In this document: in pieces, positions 27,919-37,345 of the stretch
Numbering within the stretch: position 1 is the first letter of the stretch
How the letters are laid out: each line of letters opens with the position of its first letter
Assembly: GCA_003171035.1 (NCBI GenBank)
Contig: PMXR01000060.1
Coordinates: 7,955-47,908 of the forward strand
Origin: Chloroflexota bacterium
GTDB taxonomy: Bacteria; Chloroflexota; Limnocylindria; Limnocylindrales; CSP1-4
DNA length: 39,954 nucleotides
Direction of reading: 5' to 3'
Notes under the pieces: model-generated
Database searches by the model: none
What the model was told of the DNA's origin: nothing
Seen by the model: the letters and a program-made list of their open reading frames with translations, nothing else
Made by a program: the position numbers and the translations under genes

Positions 27919-29280
27919 TCAGTGTGACGTGACCGGCGCTACGCCGCCCGAGCCGGCGGGGGATTGTCCGGCGCGCCCGGCCGCGGCGTCGCCCGCCAGG
28001 TACGCGGCCTGGAGGATCTCGACCGGATGGCGGGTTCGCACACCCGAGGCCTTCTCGATCTGCCAGCGGCACGTCTCGGAGTCGCAAGCAGCCTCGGCCG
28101 CGCCGCTCGCGCGGACTCTGGCGAACAGCGGCGCACCCACGGCCATGCCGATGTCGTACTTCTCCTTCTTCATGCCGTACGTGCCCGCGATCCCGCAGCA
28201 GTCGTGATCCATGTCCATCGCGCGCAGACCCGGCACGAGAGCGAACAGATCCATCGCCGGCAGACCGATGCCGTGGCTTCGCAGCTGGCAAGGGGCGTGG
28301 TACGGCAGGTCCTCATCGAGCCGGCCGAAGCCGGTATCGAGCTTGCCATGATCGTGCAGGTCGAGCAGGAACTCGCAGATGTCCCAGGTGGCGTTGGCCA
28401 CGACGGTCGCGTCGTCGTCGTGGATGTCGAGCATTTCGCGATACTCGGCCTTGATGGTGTGCGTGCAGGACGTGGACGTGCCGATGATCCTGTAGCCCTT
28501 GCGCGCGTAATCGGCCAGGATCTTGAGGTTGTGGTGAGCTTTCTCGCGAGCCTCTCCGTAGATGCCGTTGCTGATCAGCGGAAGCCCGCAGCAGACCTGT
28601 GGCGGCACGATCACCTGGAAGCCGTTGCGCTCGAGGATCGAGATCGCCGCATTCGCGACGTGCGGCTCGTAGTAGTTCACGGCGCAGCCGTGGAAGTAGA
28701 CAACCGCCTTGTCGGGGCCCGGCAGCGGCCTCCCTACATCGCCCTTGTGGCGCCGCTTCCAGGCCGACTGGAAGGTCCGGCGAGAGAACTTGGGGAACGG
28801 CGCGGCATGGTGGATGCCCACGGTCAGTTCCATCATCCGGCGGAGCGGCCGATTGGCCAGGGCCCAGTTGCCGAGTGGCGAGAACATCACTCCGATCCGG
28901 CCGGTGAGGTCCGTCTGGCCCAGGCCCCAGTCGCGCAGCTTGGGCCGCCCGCCGGCCTTCATCCGTGCCCGCGACTGGCTGTTCATCTCCGCCACCTTGA
29001 CCCCGGCCGGGCAGACCGTCGTGCACCAGCCGCAGCCGGAGCAGTAGTCGACGGTCAGGTCCGGCGACTTCAGCCGCGGACCACCCTTGCCTTGCGCCGG
29101 CAGATTCCGGCCCATTCGGAACCTCGCCGCCTGCGGGCCCACGTACTTGGGTCCCGGGTACAGGTCCGTGACCCGGGCGACCGGGCAGGCGGTGTTGCAG
29201 ACATTGCATTTGAGGCACTGGTCGGAGGAGTAGCCGACCTGCTCGAGTGAGGCCTCCTCGACGAGTTCCGCGATCGTCAC
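27919..29280 (-). CDS. glpC: Anaerobic-type glycerol-3-phosphate dehydrogenase subunit C (Fe-S/CCG protein)
   Basis: CLKCNVCNTACPV, CSGCGWCTTVCPAGV, CCGLPLISNGIYGEA, DHDCCGIAGTYGMKKEKYDIG. GTG start at 29280 in a GTGA overlap with glpB; the upstream extension in the ORF track is Arg-rich noise. Confidence 0.88.
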   Translation of the reverse strand: MTIAELVEEASLEQVGYSSDQCLKCNVCNTACPVARVTDLYPGPKYVGPQAARFRMGRNLPAQGKGGPRLKSPDLTVDYCSGCGWCTTVCPAGVKVAEMNSQSRARMKAGGRPKLRDWGLGQTDLTGRIGVMFSPLGNWALANRPLRRMMELTVGIHHAAPFPKFSRRTFQSAWKRRHKGDVGRPLPGPDKAVVYFHGCAVNYYEPHVANAAISILERNGFQVIVPPQVCCGLPLISNGIYGEAREKAHHNLKILADYARKGYRIIGTSTSCTHTIKAEYREMLDIHDDDATVVANATWDICEFLLDLHDHGKLDTGFGRLDEDLPYHAPCQLRSHGIGLPAMDLFALVPGLRAMDMDHDCCGIAGTYGMKKEKYDIGMAVGAPLFARVRASGAAEAACDSETCRWQIEKASGVRTRHPVEILQAAYLAGDAAAGRAGQSPAGSGGVAPVTSH

Positions 29281-30620
29281 GGCCGGTTGCTCCCTGCTGT
29301 CTGTGACGTGCTTGCCGCCGTGGCGCCGCCGGCCGTGGCGCCCGTCAGCGTCCGGGCGGCCCGCCAACCGGCGGCGATGTCGACGCCGTCGCGGCAGCGC
29401 TCGTGCAGATGCCGCTGGCCGGCGAGCATCGCGCCGACGACACGGACGTTGTCGAGCACGGGCTTGGCCGACCGATCGACCGGCCGGAGGTCTGCGTCGG
29501 TGCGGATGCCCGCGGCCTCGAGCGGATGGCCGGCCGGGTCGAAGGCATCGGCCGAGAGCCACTCACCGAGTTCCGGTCCCTCGACCGGCAAGCCCAGCAC
29601 GACCTCTTCGAGGCGCCCGTTCTGGGCGGCGACGATGCCGCCTCCGGCGATGCCGCCCGTTGCCAGGACCAGGGCACCGGCTCGGGTAGAGTGGGTACGG
29701 GCCGCGGCTTCGGTCGAGACGGCCGTCACTCGATTGCCATCACGATCCACCGAATCGATCTGCTCGCCGATCTGGATCCTGCCGCCGGCCTCCACGTACG
29801 CGGCGCGGAGTGCGCGATACAGGCGCATCCCCGGCACGCTCGGCGGCACGAGTGGAAGTTCGAACGGCTCCAGCGGCAGGCGGTGCCGCAGTTCGTCAAG
29901 AGCGGCGGCGTGATCATCCAGCCCGACAATCGCGGGCAGCGCCAGGCGGCCGGCGCCGGATGAGCCGTGCCGATCGAGCGCGGTCGCGATCGCATCGATG
30001 GCTTGCCGCCGCCACGCCCCATCGTCGAACCGATTGGCCAGTTCCAGCGCGCTCAGATTGTGCCTGCCGGCCAGGTCGGGCAGCTCGACCGCCACGGCTT
30101 CGACGTGGTCCGGACGTGAGCGGCCGCCCCACACTCCGGGCCGCGACAGGCTCGCGGCGATGGCGTCGGGCCAGAAGTCCTTGAACCCGGCGATGCCGCA
30201 GACGACGAGCCGCTCACCGGAGGCCCACGGCCGGAGTGCGGGTGCCTGGGCGGCGGGCAGGATGGCCGCCAGCCTCGTTCCGCCGATCGAGGTAGGGACG
30301 GCGGCCAGGGGTGAGTCCAGGTCGCCCTGGTAGGCCAGGCCCCGGCCGGCCAGGATCGGCCGGAGCCAATCGAGGGCCGGCGCCACGTCTTCGCGCAGTG
30401 TTTCGTACGGATGGCCGCGCTTGGCCGCCAGGATCCGCAGCCCGGCACGCGGCGTGGCGGAGCCGGGAACCGCGGCTATGTCGAGGCCGCCCGTGCCCCA
30501 GTGCGTACCCGCGTGGCCTTGGGCCAGCACCTGGACTCGCGCGCCGGATTGGGCCGCCGCGAGTGCCGCGGTCAGGCCGGATAGACCAGCCCCGACGACG
30601 ACGATGTCAGCGCCGGGCAT
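29277..30620 (-). CDS. glpB: Glycerol-3-phosphate dehydrogenase subunit B (FAD protein)
   Basis: MPGADIVVVGAGLSGLTAALAAAQSGARVQVLAQGHAGTHWGTGGLDIAA...; position between glpA and glpC. Confidence 0.85.
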   Translation of the reverse strand: MPGADIVVVGAGLSGLTAALAAAQSGARVQVLAQGHAGTHWGTGGLDIAAVPGSATPRAGLRILAAKRGHPYETLREDVAPALDWLRPILAGRGLAYQGDLDSPLAAVPTSIGGTRLAAILPAAQAPALRPWASGERLVVCGIAGFKDFWPDAIAASLSRPGVWGGRSRPDHVEAVAVELPDLAGRHNLSALELANRFDDGAWRRQAIDAIATALDRHGSSGAGRLALPAIVGLDDHAAALDELRHRLPLEPFELPLVPPSVPGMRLYRALRAAYVEAGGRIQIGEQIDSVDRDGNRVTAVSTEAAARTHSTRAGALVLATGGIAGGGIVAAQNGRLEEVVLGLPVEGPELGEWLSADAFDPAGHPLEAAGIRTDADLRPVDRSAKPVLDNVRVVGAMLAGQRHLHERCRDGVDIAAGWRAARTLTGATAGGATAASTSQTAGSNRP

Positions 30621-32211
30621 CGTCGGCCTCCCGTGCGTCTGCCGCCGGTCCGCCGTCGACCAGCGACTCGATCCCGAGGCCACCGTAGATTCCGAGAACC
30701 ATCCACAGCTCCTGCAGCTGGCGGCCGGCGGCGATCGGGCGGGTGCCTTTGAAGCGCTCGCGCAGGTAGCCGACTATCGCGTCGTCCGTGGTGCCACTCG
30801 CCCCGGCCGCGGCGTGCTCCGCGGCCATTCCGGCGGCCCGGAACGTGCAGAAGCCGCCCTGGCAGGGGCCCATGCCAAGCCTGGTGCCCCGCCGCATGTC
30901 GTCGACGCTGCAGGGCCAGTGCTCGTCGAGGAACGAAGCCAGCATCGGCCGAGTGACGAGTTCGCATTCGCAGATCAGGGCCGAGTCGCCGCCACCCTCG
31001 GCCTCGTGCTCGGCCAGCCTGTGACCCAGCCAGTACGTCTTGCCGGGAACCTGGTTCGGCAGCATCTCGTCGGCCGTGGTGCAGGGCGTGGTGACGCCGA
31101 GCTTCTCGCAGACGACGTCGACGGTGTCCTCGGCCATCAAGCGGAACGTCGTCAGCTTGCCGCCGACGATGGAAACGTAGTTGTCGATGCCGTCCTCGCC
31201 GTGGTCCAGCACGGTATGGGCCCGCGAGATCGAACGGTTCTGAGCGGCCTGCGTCGCCGCCGGCGGCTGGTAGAGCGGCCTCACTCCGGCATACGCGCGC
31301 AGCAGCCGCATTCGGCCCAGATCCGGGAAGAGCTTTTCGCCCTCCGCGATCAGTGCCGAGACCTCTTCGCGGCTGATGTCGTAGACATCCGGGTCGGCTA
31401 CTCGAACGTCCGTCGTGCCCAGAATCGCGACCGTGTGGACGGGGACCATGATGTCGCCGTCGGCGGACTTGTGGCAACGGTTGACCACGGTGTCGGTCAT
31501 GCGCTGGTTGTAGATCAGCATCACGCCCTTGCCGGGCACCATGGTGACTTCGACGCCGGCCAGGGCCGCGATCTGCCCGGCCCATGCCCCCGCCGTGGAA
31601 ACAACGAACCGCGGCGCGATCCGGGCCGTCGTCCCGGAGCGCTCGTCGCGGACGGTTGCGGAGATGATTCGCTCGCCGGCCCGTTCGAAGGCCACGACAC
31701 GGCGGTAAGACCAGGCGTCGCTGCAGTGAGCGCGCGCATCGGCGATGTTTCCGTCGATCAGGTTCCACGGTTCCACGGAACCGTCCGGCAGCCGGAAGAC
31801 GCGGCGGATCTTCGGATTGAGCGCCGGTTCGCGGCGCAGGGCCGCGGCCACCGGGATCTCCTCGCAGGGGATGTCGGCCGCGGCACAGGCGGCCGGGAAG
31901 GCGTCCACGTAGTCCTCAGGATCGTCGGGCGTGGCGACGAAATAGCCACCCGTGTCCTCGATGCTGGCCGGGGCGATTCGCCGCAGCACGCGGTTCTCGT
32001 CGATACACTCGCGGGCCGTCACTGCGTCCCCGGCTGCGTAGCGGCCGCCGGAGTGGAGGAGGCCGTGGTAGCGCCCGGTCGTGCCCGTGCCGAAGTCGCC
32101 ACGATCCACGAGCAGCGTCTTCAGCCCGCGGCGGGCGAGGTCCCGCAAGACCCCTGCCCCGGTGACACCACCGCCGACGACGAGCACGTCGCAGGCGTAC
32201 GACTCACTCAC
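30607..32211 (-). CDS. glpA: Glycerol-3-phosphate dehydrogenase subunit A (FAD + BFD-like [2Fe-2S] domain)
   Basis: CDVLVVGGGVTGAGVLRDLARRGLKTLLVDRGDFGTGTTGRYHGLLHSGGRY...VSIVGGKLTTFRLMAEDT; C-terminal CECELVTRP...GMGPCQGGFCTFR. Confidence 0.93.
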   Translation of the reverse strand: MSESYACDVLVVGGGVTGAGVLRDLARRGLKTLLVDRGDFGTGTTGRYHGLLHSGGRYAAGDAVTARECIDENRVLRRIAPASIEDTGGYFVATPDDPEDYVDAFPAACAAADIPCEEIPVAAALRREPALNPKIRRVFRLPDGSVEPWNLIDGNIADARAHCSDAWSYRRVVAFERAGERIISATVRDERSGTTARIAPRFVVSTAGAWAGQIAALAGVEVTMVPGKGVMLIYNQRMTDTVVNRCHKSADGDIMVPVHTVAILGTTDVRVADPDVYDISREEVSALIAEGEKLFPDLGRMRLLRAYAGVRPLYQPPAATQAAQNRSISRAHTVLDHGEDGIDNYVSIVGGKLTTFRLMAEDTVDVVCEKLGVTTPCTTADEMLPNQVPGKTYWLGHRLAEHEAEGGGDSALICECELVTRPMLASFLDEHWPCSVDDMRRGTRLGMGPCQGGFCTFRAAGMAAEHAAAGASGTTDDAIVGYLRERFKGTRPIAAGRQLQELWMVLGIYGGLGIESLVDGGPAADAREADDARR

Positions 32212-32239
32212 GTTGTCCTACCTCGCTGCGGACGACGAG

Positions 32240-33736
32240 CTACTCGACCCAGTCGAAGGTGCGGGTGACCGCCTTCTTCCAGAGCTTGAGGTCCTTCTCG
32301 CGAGTCTTGGCGTCCATCTTGGGCGTCCACTCGCGATCCTGCTGCCAGTTGACTCGCAGGTCCTCGACCGCCTTCCAGAAGCCGACCGCGAGGCCGGCCG
32401 CATAGGCCGCGCCCAGGGCTGTCGTCTCGGCAACCTTCGGCCGGATGACCGGCACGCCGAGAACGTCGGCCTGGAACTGCATCAGCAGATCGTTGAAGAC
32501 CATGCCGCCGTCGACCTTGAGGGCCGTAAGCGGAACGCCGGAGTCGGCGTTCATCGCGTCGAGCACTTCACGCGTCTGCCAGGCCGTCGCCTCGAGCACC
32601 GCTCGGGCGATGTGGCCCTTGTTCACGTAGCGAGTCAGACCGGCGATCACGCCGCGGGCATCGCTCTTCCAGTACGGAGCGAACAGACCGGAGAAGGCCG
32701 GCACGAAGAACACGCCGCCGTTGTCGTCCACCGTCTTGGCCAGCGCTTCGATCTCGCCGGAGGTCTTGATCATGCCCAGGTTGTCGCGCAGCCACTGGAC
32801 GAGAGCGCCGGTGATGGCGATCGAACCCTCGAGGGCGTACTGCGCGGGCTGGCTTCCGATCTTGTAGCCGAGAGTGGTCAGAAGGCCGCTCTTGCTCGGA
32901 ACGATCTTCGTGCCCGTGTTCAGCAGCATGAAGCAGCCGGTGCCGTAGGTGTTCTTGGCCTCGCCGGCCGAGAAGCACGTCTGGCCGAAGAGGGCAGCCT
33001 GCTGGTCGCCCAGGTCGCCTGCGACGGGCACGCCGGCGAGATCGCCGACGGCCATGCCGTAGACCTCGCTGGAGGCCTTGATAGCCGGCAGCATCGAGCG
33101 CGGAATGCCCATTATCTTGAGCTGATCGGAGTCCCAATCCAGGGTCTTGAGATCCATCAGCATCGTGCGGCTGGCGTTGCTGACGTCGGTGACATGCACG
33201 CCGCCGCTGACGCCGCCGGTGAGATTCCAGATGCACCAGGTGTCGATGTTGCCGAAGAGCAAGTCACCGGCATCGGCCTTGGCTCGTGCACCGGGAACGT
33301 TGTCCAGGATCCACCTCACCTTTGGTCCGGAGAAGTAGGTCGCCAGCGGCAGCCCCACCTTGGCCCGGAATCGATCCTGGCCGCCGTCCTTGGCCCACTC
33401 GTTGATGATCGCGTCGGTGCGGGTGTCCTGCCAGACGATGGCGTTGTGGATCGGCTTGCCGGTCTTGCGATCCCAGACAACCGCCGTCTCGCGCTGGTTG
33501 GTGATACCGATCGCCACCAGGTCCGAGGCCTTGATTCCCGCCTTCGCGACCGCGCCGCGCATAACTTCGACGCAGCGCGTCCAGATCTCGGTCGCATCGT
33601 GCTCGACCCAGCCCGGCTTGGGGTAGATCTGCTCGTGCTCTTTCTGATCGATCGCAACCACGCCACCGGAGTGGTCGAAAATCATGAAGCGCGTGCTCGT
33701 GGTGCCCTGATCGAGGGCTCCTACGTATTGAGCCAA
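32240..33736 (-). CDS. glpK: Glycerol kinase
   Basis: [82 protein letters not shown] start at 33736 with GGAGG 8 nt upstream. Confidence 0.95.
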   Translation of the reverse strand: MAQYVGALDQGTTSTRFMIFDHSGGVVAIDQKEHEQIYPKPGWVEHDATEIWTRCVEVMRGAVAKAGIKASDLVAIGITNQRETAVVWDRKTGKPIHNAIVWQDTRTDAIINEWAKDGGQDRFRAKVGLPLATYFSGPKVRWILDNVPGARAKADAGDLLFGNIDTWCIWNLTGGVSGGVHVTDVSNASRTMLMDLKTLDWDSDQLKIMGIPRSMLPAIKASSEVYGMAVGDLAGVPVAGDLGDQQAALFGQTCFSAGEAKNTYGTGCFMLLNTGTKIVPSKSGLLTTLGYKIGSQPAQYALEGSIAITGALVQWLRDNLGMIKTSGEIEALAKTVDDNGGVFFVPAFSGLFAPYWKSDARGVIAGLTRYVNKGHIARAVLEATAWQTREVLDAMNADSGVPLTALKVDGGMVFNDLLMQFQADVLGVPVIRPKVAETTALGAAYAAGLAVGFWKAVEDLRVNWQQDREWTPKMDAKTREKDLKLWKKAVTRTFDWVE

Positions 33737-33779
33737 TTCAGTTCCCTCCGCGGACGAGATTCGCCGCCGCGAACTCAAC

Positions 33780-34010
33780 TCACTTTGGCACGTCGCTGAG
33801 GGGGATACCGAGCGCCTTTGCGACGCTTTCGTCATATGCGGGATCGGCCTTCAGGCAGTTGCCGATATGGCGGAGCTTTACCTCTTTGGGAGCATCGCCC
33901 ATGGCGCGGGCGGTGTTGTCGAAGAGGAGCTGCTGCTTGCCCGCCGCTGCGATGATGAGCCTTGCTTCGGCGGGGCGTATGACCGTTGCCCTGGCCGCGA
34001 TCCAATGTGC
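33780..34010 (-). pseudogene. Catalase C-terminal remnant
   Basis: [52 protein letters not shown] matches the C-terminal tail pattern of clade-3-type catalases. No catalase haem/active-site core is found upstream on either strand. Upstream limit approximate. Confidence 0.65.
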
Positions 34011-34154
34011 GGGGCACGTTCCGTTCCGGCCCTCGCCCAGCGCGGCCATAAACGGCCCTCGGACAAGCACCGCTAAGATGACCGCCATTAGCGCGCGACC
34101 GAAACAACACGATCCAGCCGAGGTCGAAGGCGGCCGCCCGCCGCAGGAGAACCG

Positions 34155-35264
34155 ATGACCGCCTCCCGCCTTCTCGCCAAGCTCGAGGACTTCCGCCTCT
34201 TGCCGTTCTTTGTCGTCATCAGCATGGCGATCGGCATTGGCATCGGGCAGGTTCTCTCGATCTCGGACTTCGCCCTTACCCCGCCGATCGATGCGATCAA
34301 AGCGATCATCGGTGGCACCTTCGTCCTGACCGTCCCCAGTGCTATCTCGCTTGGGGTGCCCATCGGGCTCTTCGCGATGATGTATCCGGCGATGACCAAC
34401 GTTCGACTGGGTGAGGTTGGCGACGCGTTCCGCTCGCCGCGTCAGCTCGGCGTCGTGCTCTTCTTCAACTACCTCGTCGCGCCGTTCGTGATGCTCGCCC
34501 TCGCGAACATCTTTGTGAGCGACCCCGAACTGCACACGGGGCTCGTCCTCTACGGTCTGGCGCCGTGCATTGCGATGGTCATCATCTTCACCTTCCTCGC
34601 CAAGGGGAACACGCCGATGGCTCTGGTCTTCGTGGCCCTGAACTCCGTGGCCCAGATGATCCTCATCCCGGTGTACGCCCGCCTGCTCATCGGCAACGTC
34701 AGTTTCGACGTGTTGGTGGTCTTCGAGTCCGTGGTGCTCTATCTCGGCCTGCCGCTTGTGCTGGGCGTGATGACGCGGCTGGCGGTGACGCGCCGCGGGG
34801 GTGAGGAGGCGATGGAGCGGCTCAAGCCCGGTCTGAGCGCGCTCTCGATACTCGGTCTGCTATTCACCCTCATCGTCATGTTCTCCCTCAAGGGCGACCT
34901 CATTCTGCAGCGGCCGGGCATCGTTCTCGAAATGGCCATCCCGATGACCCTCTTCTTCTCAGTCATGTTCTTCGTGGTCTTCTTCATCGGTTCGCGCTTG
35001 CACTTCTCCTATCGCGACGCCGTGGCAGTGGCCTTCAACGCAACCGGCCGTGACTTTGAGATTGCCATCGCCATCGCCATCACGGCCTTCTCGCCTACGG
35101 TCGCGCTGGCGACTGTGGTGGGCCCGCTCATCGAGGTGCCGGTCATGCTCGCGCTCGTATGGGCGGCGATGCGGCTGTCGCGACGCTGGTTCGGCGAGAC
35201 CGCGCCGAGAGTTGGAGTGCCCGAGAGCGCTCCGGGGGCTGAGACAAGGCGAGAACGAGCCTAG
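34155..35264 (+). CDS. ACR3-family arsenite efflux transporter
   Basis: [103 protein letters not shown] caggaga before ATG. Confidence 0.9.
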   Translation: MTASRLLAKLEDFRLLPFFVVISMAIGIGIGQVLSISDFALTPPIDAIKAIIGGTFVLTVPSAISLGVPIGLFAMMYPAMTNVRLGEVGDAFRSPRQLGVVLFFNYLVAPFVMLALANIFVSDPELHTGLVLYGLAPCIAMVIIFTFLAKGNTPMALVFVALNSVAQMILIPVYARLLIGNVSFDVLVVFESVVLYLGLPLVLGVMTRLAVTRRGGEEAMERLKPGLSALSILGLLFTLIVMFSLKGDLILQRPGIVLEMAIPMTLFFSVMFFVVFFIGSRLHFSYRDAVAVAFNATGRDFEIAIAIAITAFSPTVALATVVGPLIEVPVMLALVWAAMRLSRRWFGETAPRVGVPESAPGAETRRERA

Positions 35265-35453
35265 CCTGGAGGACCTCGTGACTACCGGTCGGGGACAGCT
35301 CATTGAGCCGACCTCTGGCGCCATTCTTCTCGACGGCTCCGGCTCAATCGCGCGGCTCGCAGCACGGGTCAGCGGGCCCGTCAGCCGTCGTCCGTGGCGA
35401 TGCCGCCGTAGACTCGGTTGCGCAATCAACCACACGACACACGGGCGGAACTC

Positions 35454-35819
35454 ATGGACGAATCAGTCGGCCGCGCCCTGGCGCAGAGCGGCATCATCGA
35501 TATCACGACCACCGGCCGTCGCTCCGGCGAGCCGCGCCGGATCGAGATCGCGTATCACGCCATCGGTGGGCGGATCTACATCAGCGGCCAGCCCCGCGCC
35601 GACCGGAAGCGGGCGTGGCTCTTCAATCTCGAGGCCAACCCGAAGTTAACCTTCCACGTCAAGGGCGCGGTAACGGCCGATCTGCCCGCAACCGCCCGTG
35701 TCATCACCGACGAAACCGAGCGTCGCGCCGTCCTCGAGCACGTCGCCCGAGCCTGGAAGCGCACGGACCTCGAGGAGATGGTGGCTCACAGTCCGCTGGT
35801 CGAGGTCACGATCGGGTAG
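35454..35819 (+). CDS. DDN/DUF385-like (deazaflavin-dependent nitroreductase family) protein
   Basis: IIDITTTGRRSGEPRRIEIAYHAIGGRIYISGQPRADRKRAWLFNLEANPKLTFHVKG...ARVITDETERRAVLE. Confidence 0.8.
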   Translation: MDESVGRALAQSGIIDITTTGRRSGEPRRIEIAYHAIGGRIYISGQPRADRKRAWLFNLEANPKLTFHVKGAVTADLPATARVITDETERRAVLEHVARAWKRTDLEEMVAHSPLVEVTIG

Positions 35820-35828
35820 GGTTCACCG

Positions 35829-37334
35829 ATGCAACGCAAGTGGCTGATCCTCACCAGCGTCTCGCTGGGTTCGCTGATGGCGACCCTCGACGGCAGCATC
35901 GTCAACATCGCTCTGCCCGTTATGGGGAGCGACTTCCGCATCGACCTGACCACGGTCTCATGGGTGGTCGTGGCGTATCTGCTGGTCATCGGAAGCTTGC
36001 TGCTTCCATTTGGGCGGCTCGGTGAACTACTCACCTTCAAACGCGTCTACCTGACCGGCTTCGCCATATTCACACTCGCCAGCGTCTGCTGCGGTGCCTC
36101 GCCCAATATCGCCGCGCTGGTTGCATTCCGGGTTGTCCAGGGAATCGGCGCCGCGATGATCATGGCCATGGGCCCGGCGATCGTGGCCCACACGTTCCCG
36201 GCGGCCGAGCGCGGCCGCGCCCTGGGACTCAACGGCGTCAGCGTGGCCATCGGCCTCAGCCTGGGGCCGGCTCTCGGCGGCATCCTTACCCAGGCGGCAA
36301 CGTGGCGGGCGATCTTCCTCATCAACGCCCCGATCGGGCTGTTCGCGATCATCTGGGCCGCCCGCATCCTTCCGGCCGAGACTCCCGGGAAGGACCAGAA
36401 GTTCGACGTCCGCGGCGCCGCTCTGTCGGGCCTGTCGCTTTTCGCTTTGCTGCTGGCTCTCAGCGAGGGGCAGGAGTGGGGCTGGACCGGTCCGGTGATC
36501 CTGGGGCTGGTGGTGGCTTTCGTCGCGCTCGGCGCCGCCTTCATCATGACCGAGCGTCGGGCGGCGTTCCCGATGATCGACCTCGGGCTCTTCCGCAGCC
36601 GTCCGTTCTCCGCCGGCCTGGCCAGCGTAGTGGTCGCCTTTGCCGGCCTCTTCACCGCCACGTTCCTGCTGCCGTTCTTCCTCGAGCAAGGTTCGGGCTT
36701 CTCGCCGATCGAGGCCGGGCTGCTGCTGACTCCGGTGCCGATCACTATGGCGCTCGTCGCGCCGCTCAGCGGCATCGCCTCCGACCGCTTGGGCCCGCGA
36801 TGGCCGGCGAGTGCGGGGATGGCGGTCATGGTCCTCGGTCTGCTGAGCCTTACCGAGCTGCCGATCCACTTCGCCATTCCGGACCTTGTCTGGCGGCTTG
36901 TTCTGCTGGGCATCGGCCAGGGCATGTTCATGAGCCCCAACAGCAGCGCCGTGCTGGGGTCCGTGCCGCGGCCTCGTGTCGGTACCGCGTCCGGGACGCT
37001 GGCCCAGATGCGGGTCAACGGCCAGGCCCTCGGCATCGCCCTCAGCGGCGCGATCGTGGCCACGAGACTGCCGATCCACCTGGCCGATCTGAGCCACGGT
37101 GCGCCGACGTCCGCGATCAAGGCCGCGGCGCTCGAGGGCGCGATCCACGACGCCTTTGTGGTCGCCGCGCTGGTCTGCTGCGTCGGCATCGTCACGAGCC
37201 TGATCCGGGGCTCGAGCCGGCCGGGGCACGGGACGGCGGAGGCACCGCTGGCCGCGACCGGCCCCGGCGCGCCCGGGACGGCCGCCGCAGCCACAGCGAC
37301 GCCCCCGGGCCCCGCGACGCCGACCCCGCGGTAG
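35829..37334 (+). CDS. MFS transporter, DHA2/EmrB-QacA type
   Basis: LGSLMATLDGSIVNIALPVMGSDFRIDLTTVSWVVVAYLLVIGSLLLPFGRLGELL...FRVVQGIGAAMIMAMGPAIVAHTFPAAERGRALGLNG. Confidence 0.94.
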   Translation: MQRKWLILTSVSLGSLMATLDGSIVNIALPVMGSDFRIDLTTVSWVVVAYLLVIGSLLLPFGRLGELLTFKRVYLTGFAIFTLASVCCGASPNIAALVAFRVVQGIGAAMIMAMGPAIVAHTFPAAERGRALGLNGVSVAIGLSLGPALGGILTQAATWRAIFLINAPIGLFAIIWAARILPAETPGKDQKFDVRGAALSGLSLFALLLALSEGQEWGWTGPVILGLVVAFVALGAAFIMTERRAAFPMIDLGLFRSRPFSAGLASVVVAFAGLFTATFLLPFFLEQGSGFSPIEAGLLLTPVPITMALVAPLSGIASDRLGPRWPASAGMAVMVLGLLSLTELPIHFAIPDLVWRLVLLGIGQGMFMSPNSSAVLGSVPRPRVGTASGTLAQMRVNGQALGIALSGAIVATRLPIHLADLSHGAPTSAIKAAALEGAIHDAFVVAALVCCVGIVTSLIRGSSRPGHGTAEAPLAATGPGAPGTAAAATATPPGPATPTPR

Positions 37335-37345
37335 GATCTACGACC

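Noticed and set aside
30421-33799. Long plus-strand ORFs (615 aa, 572 aa) opposite glpA and glpK
   Set aside because: Antisense to strongly conserved glp genes; translations show no recognisable motifs.
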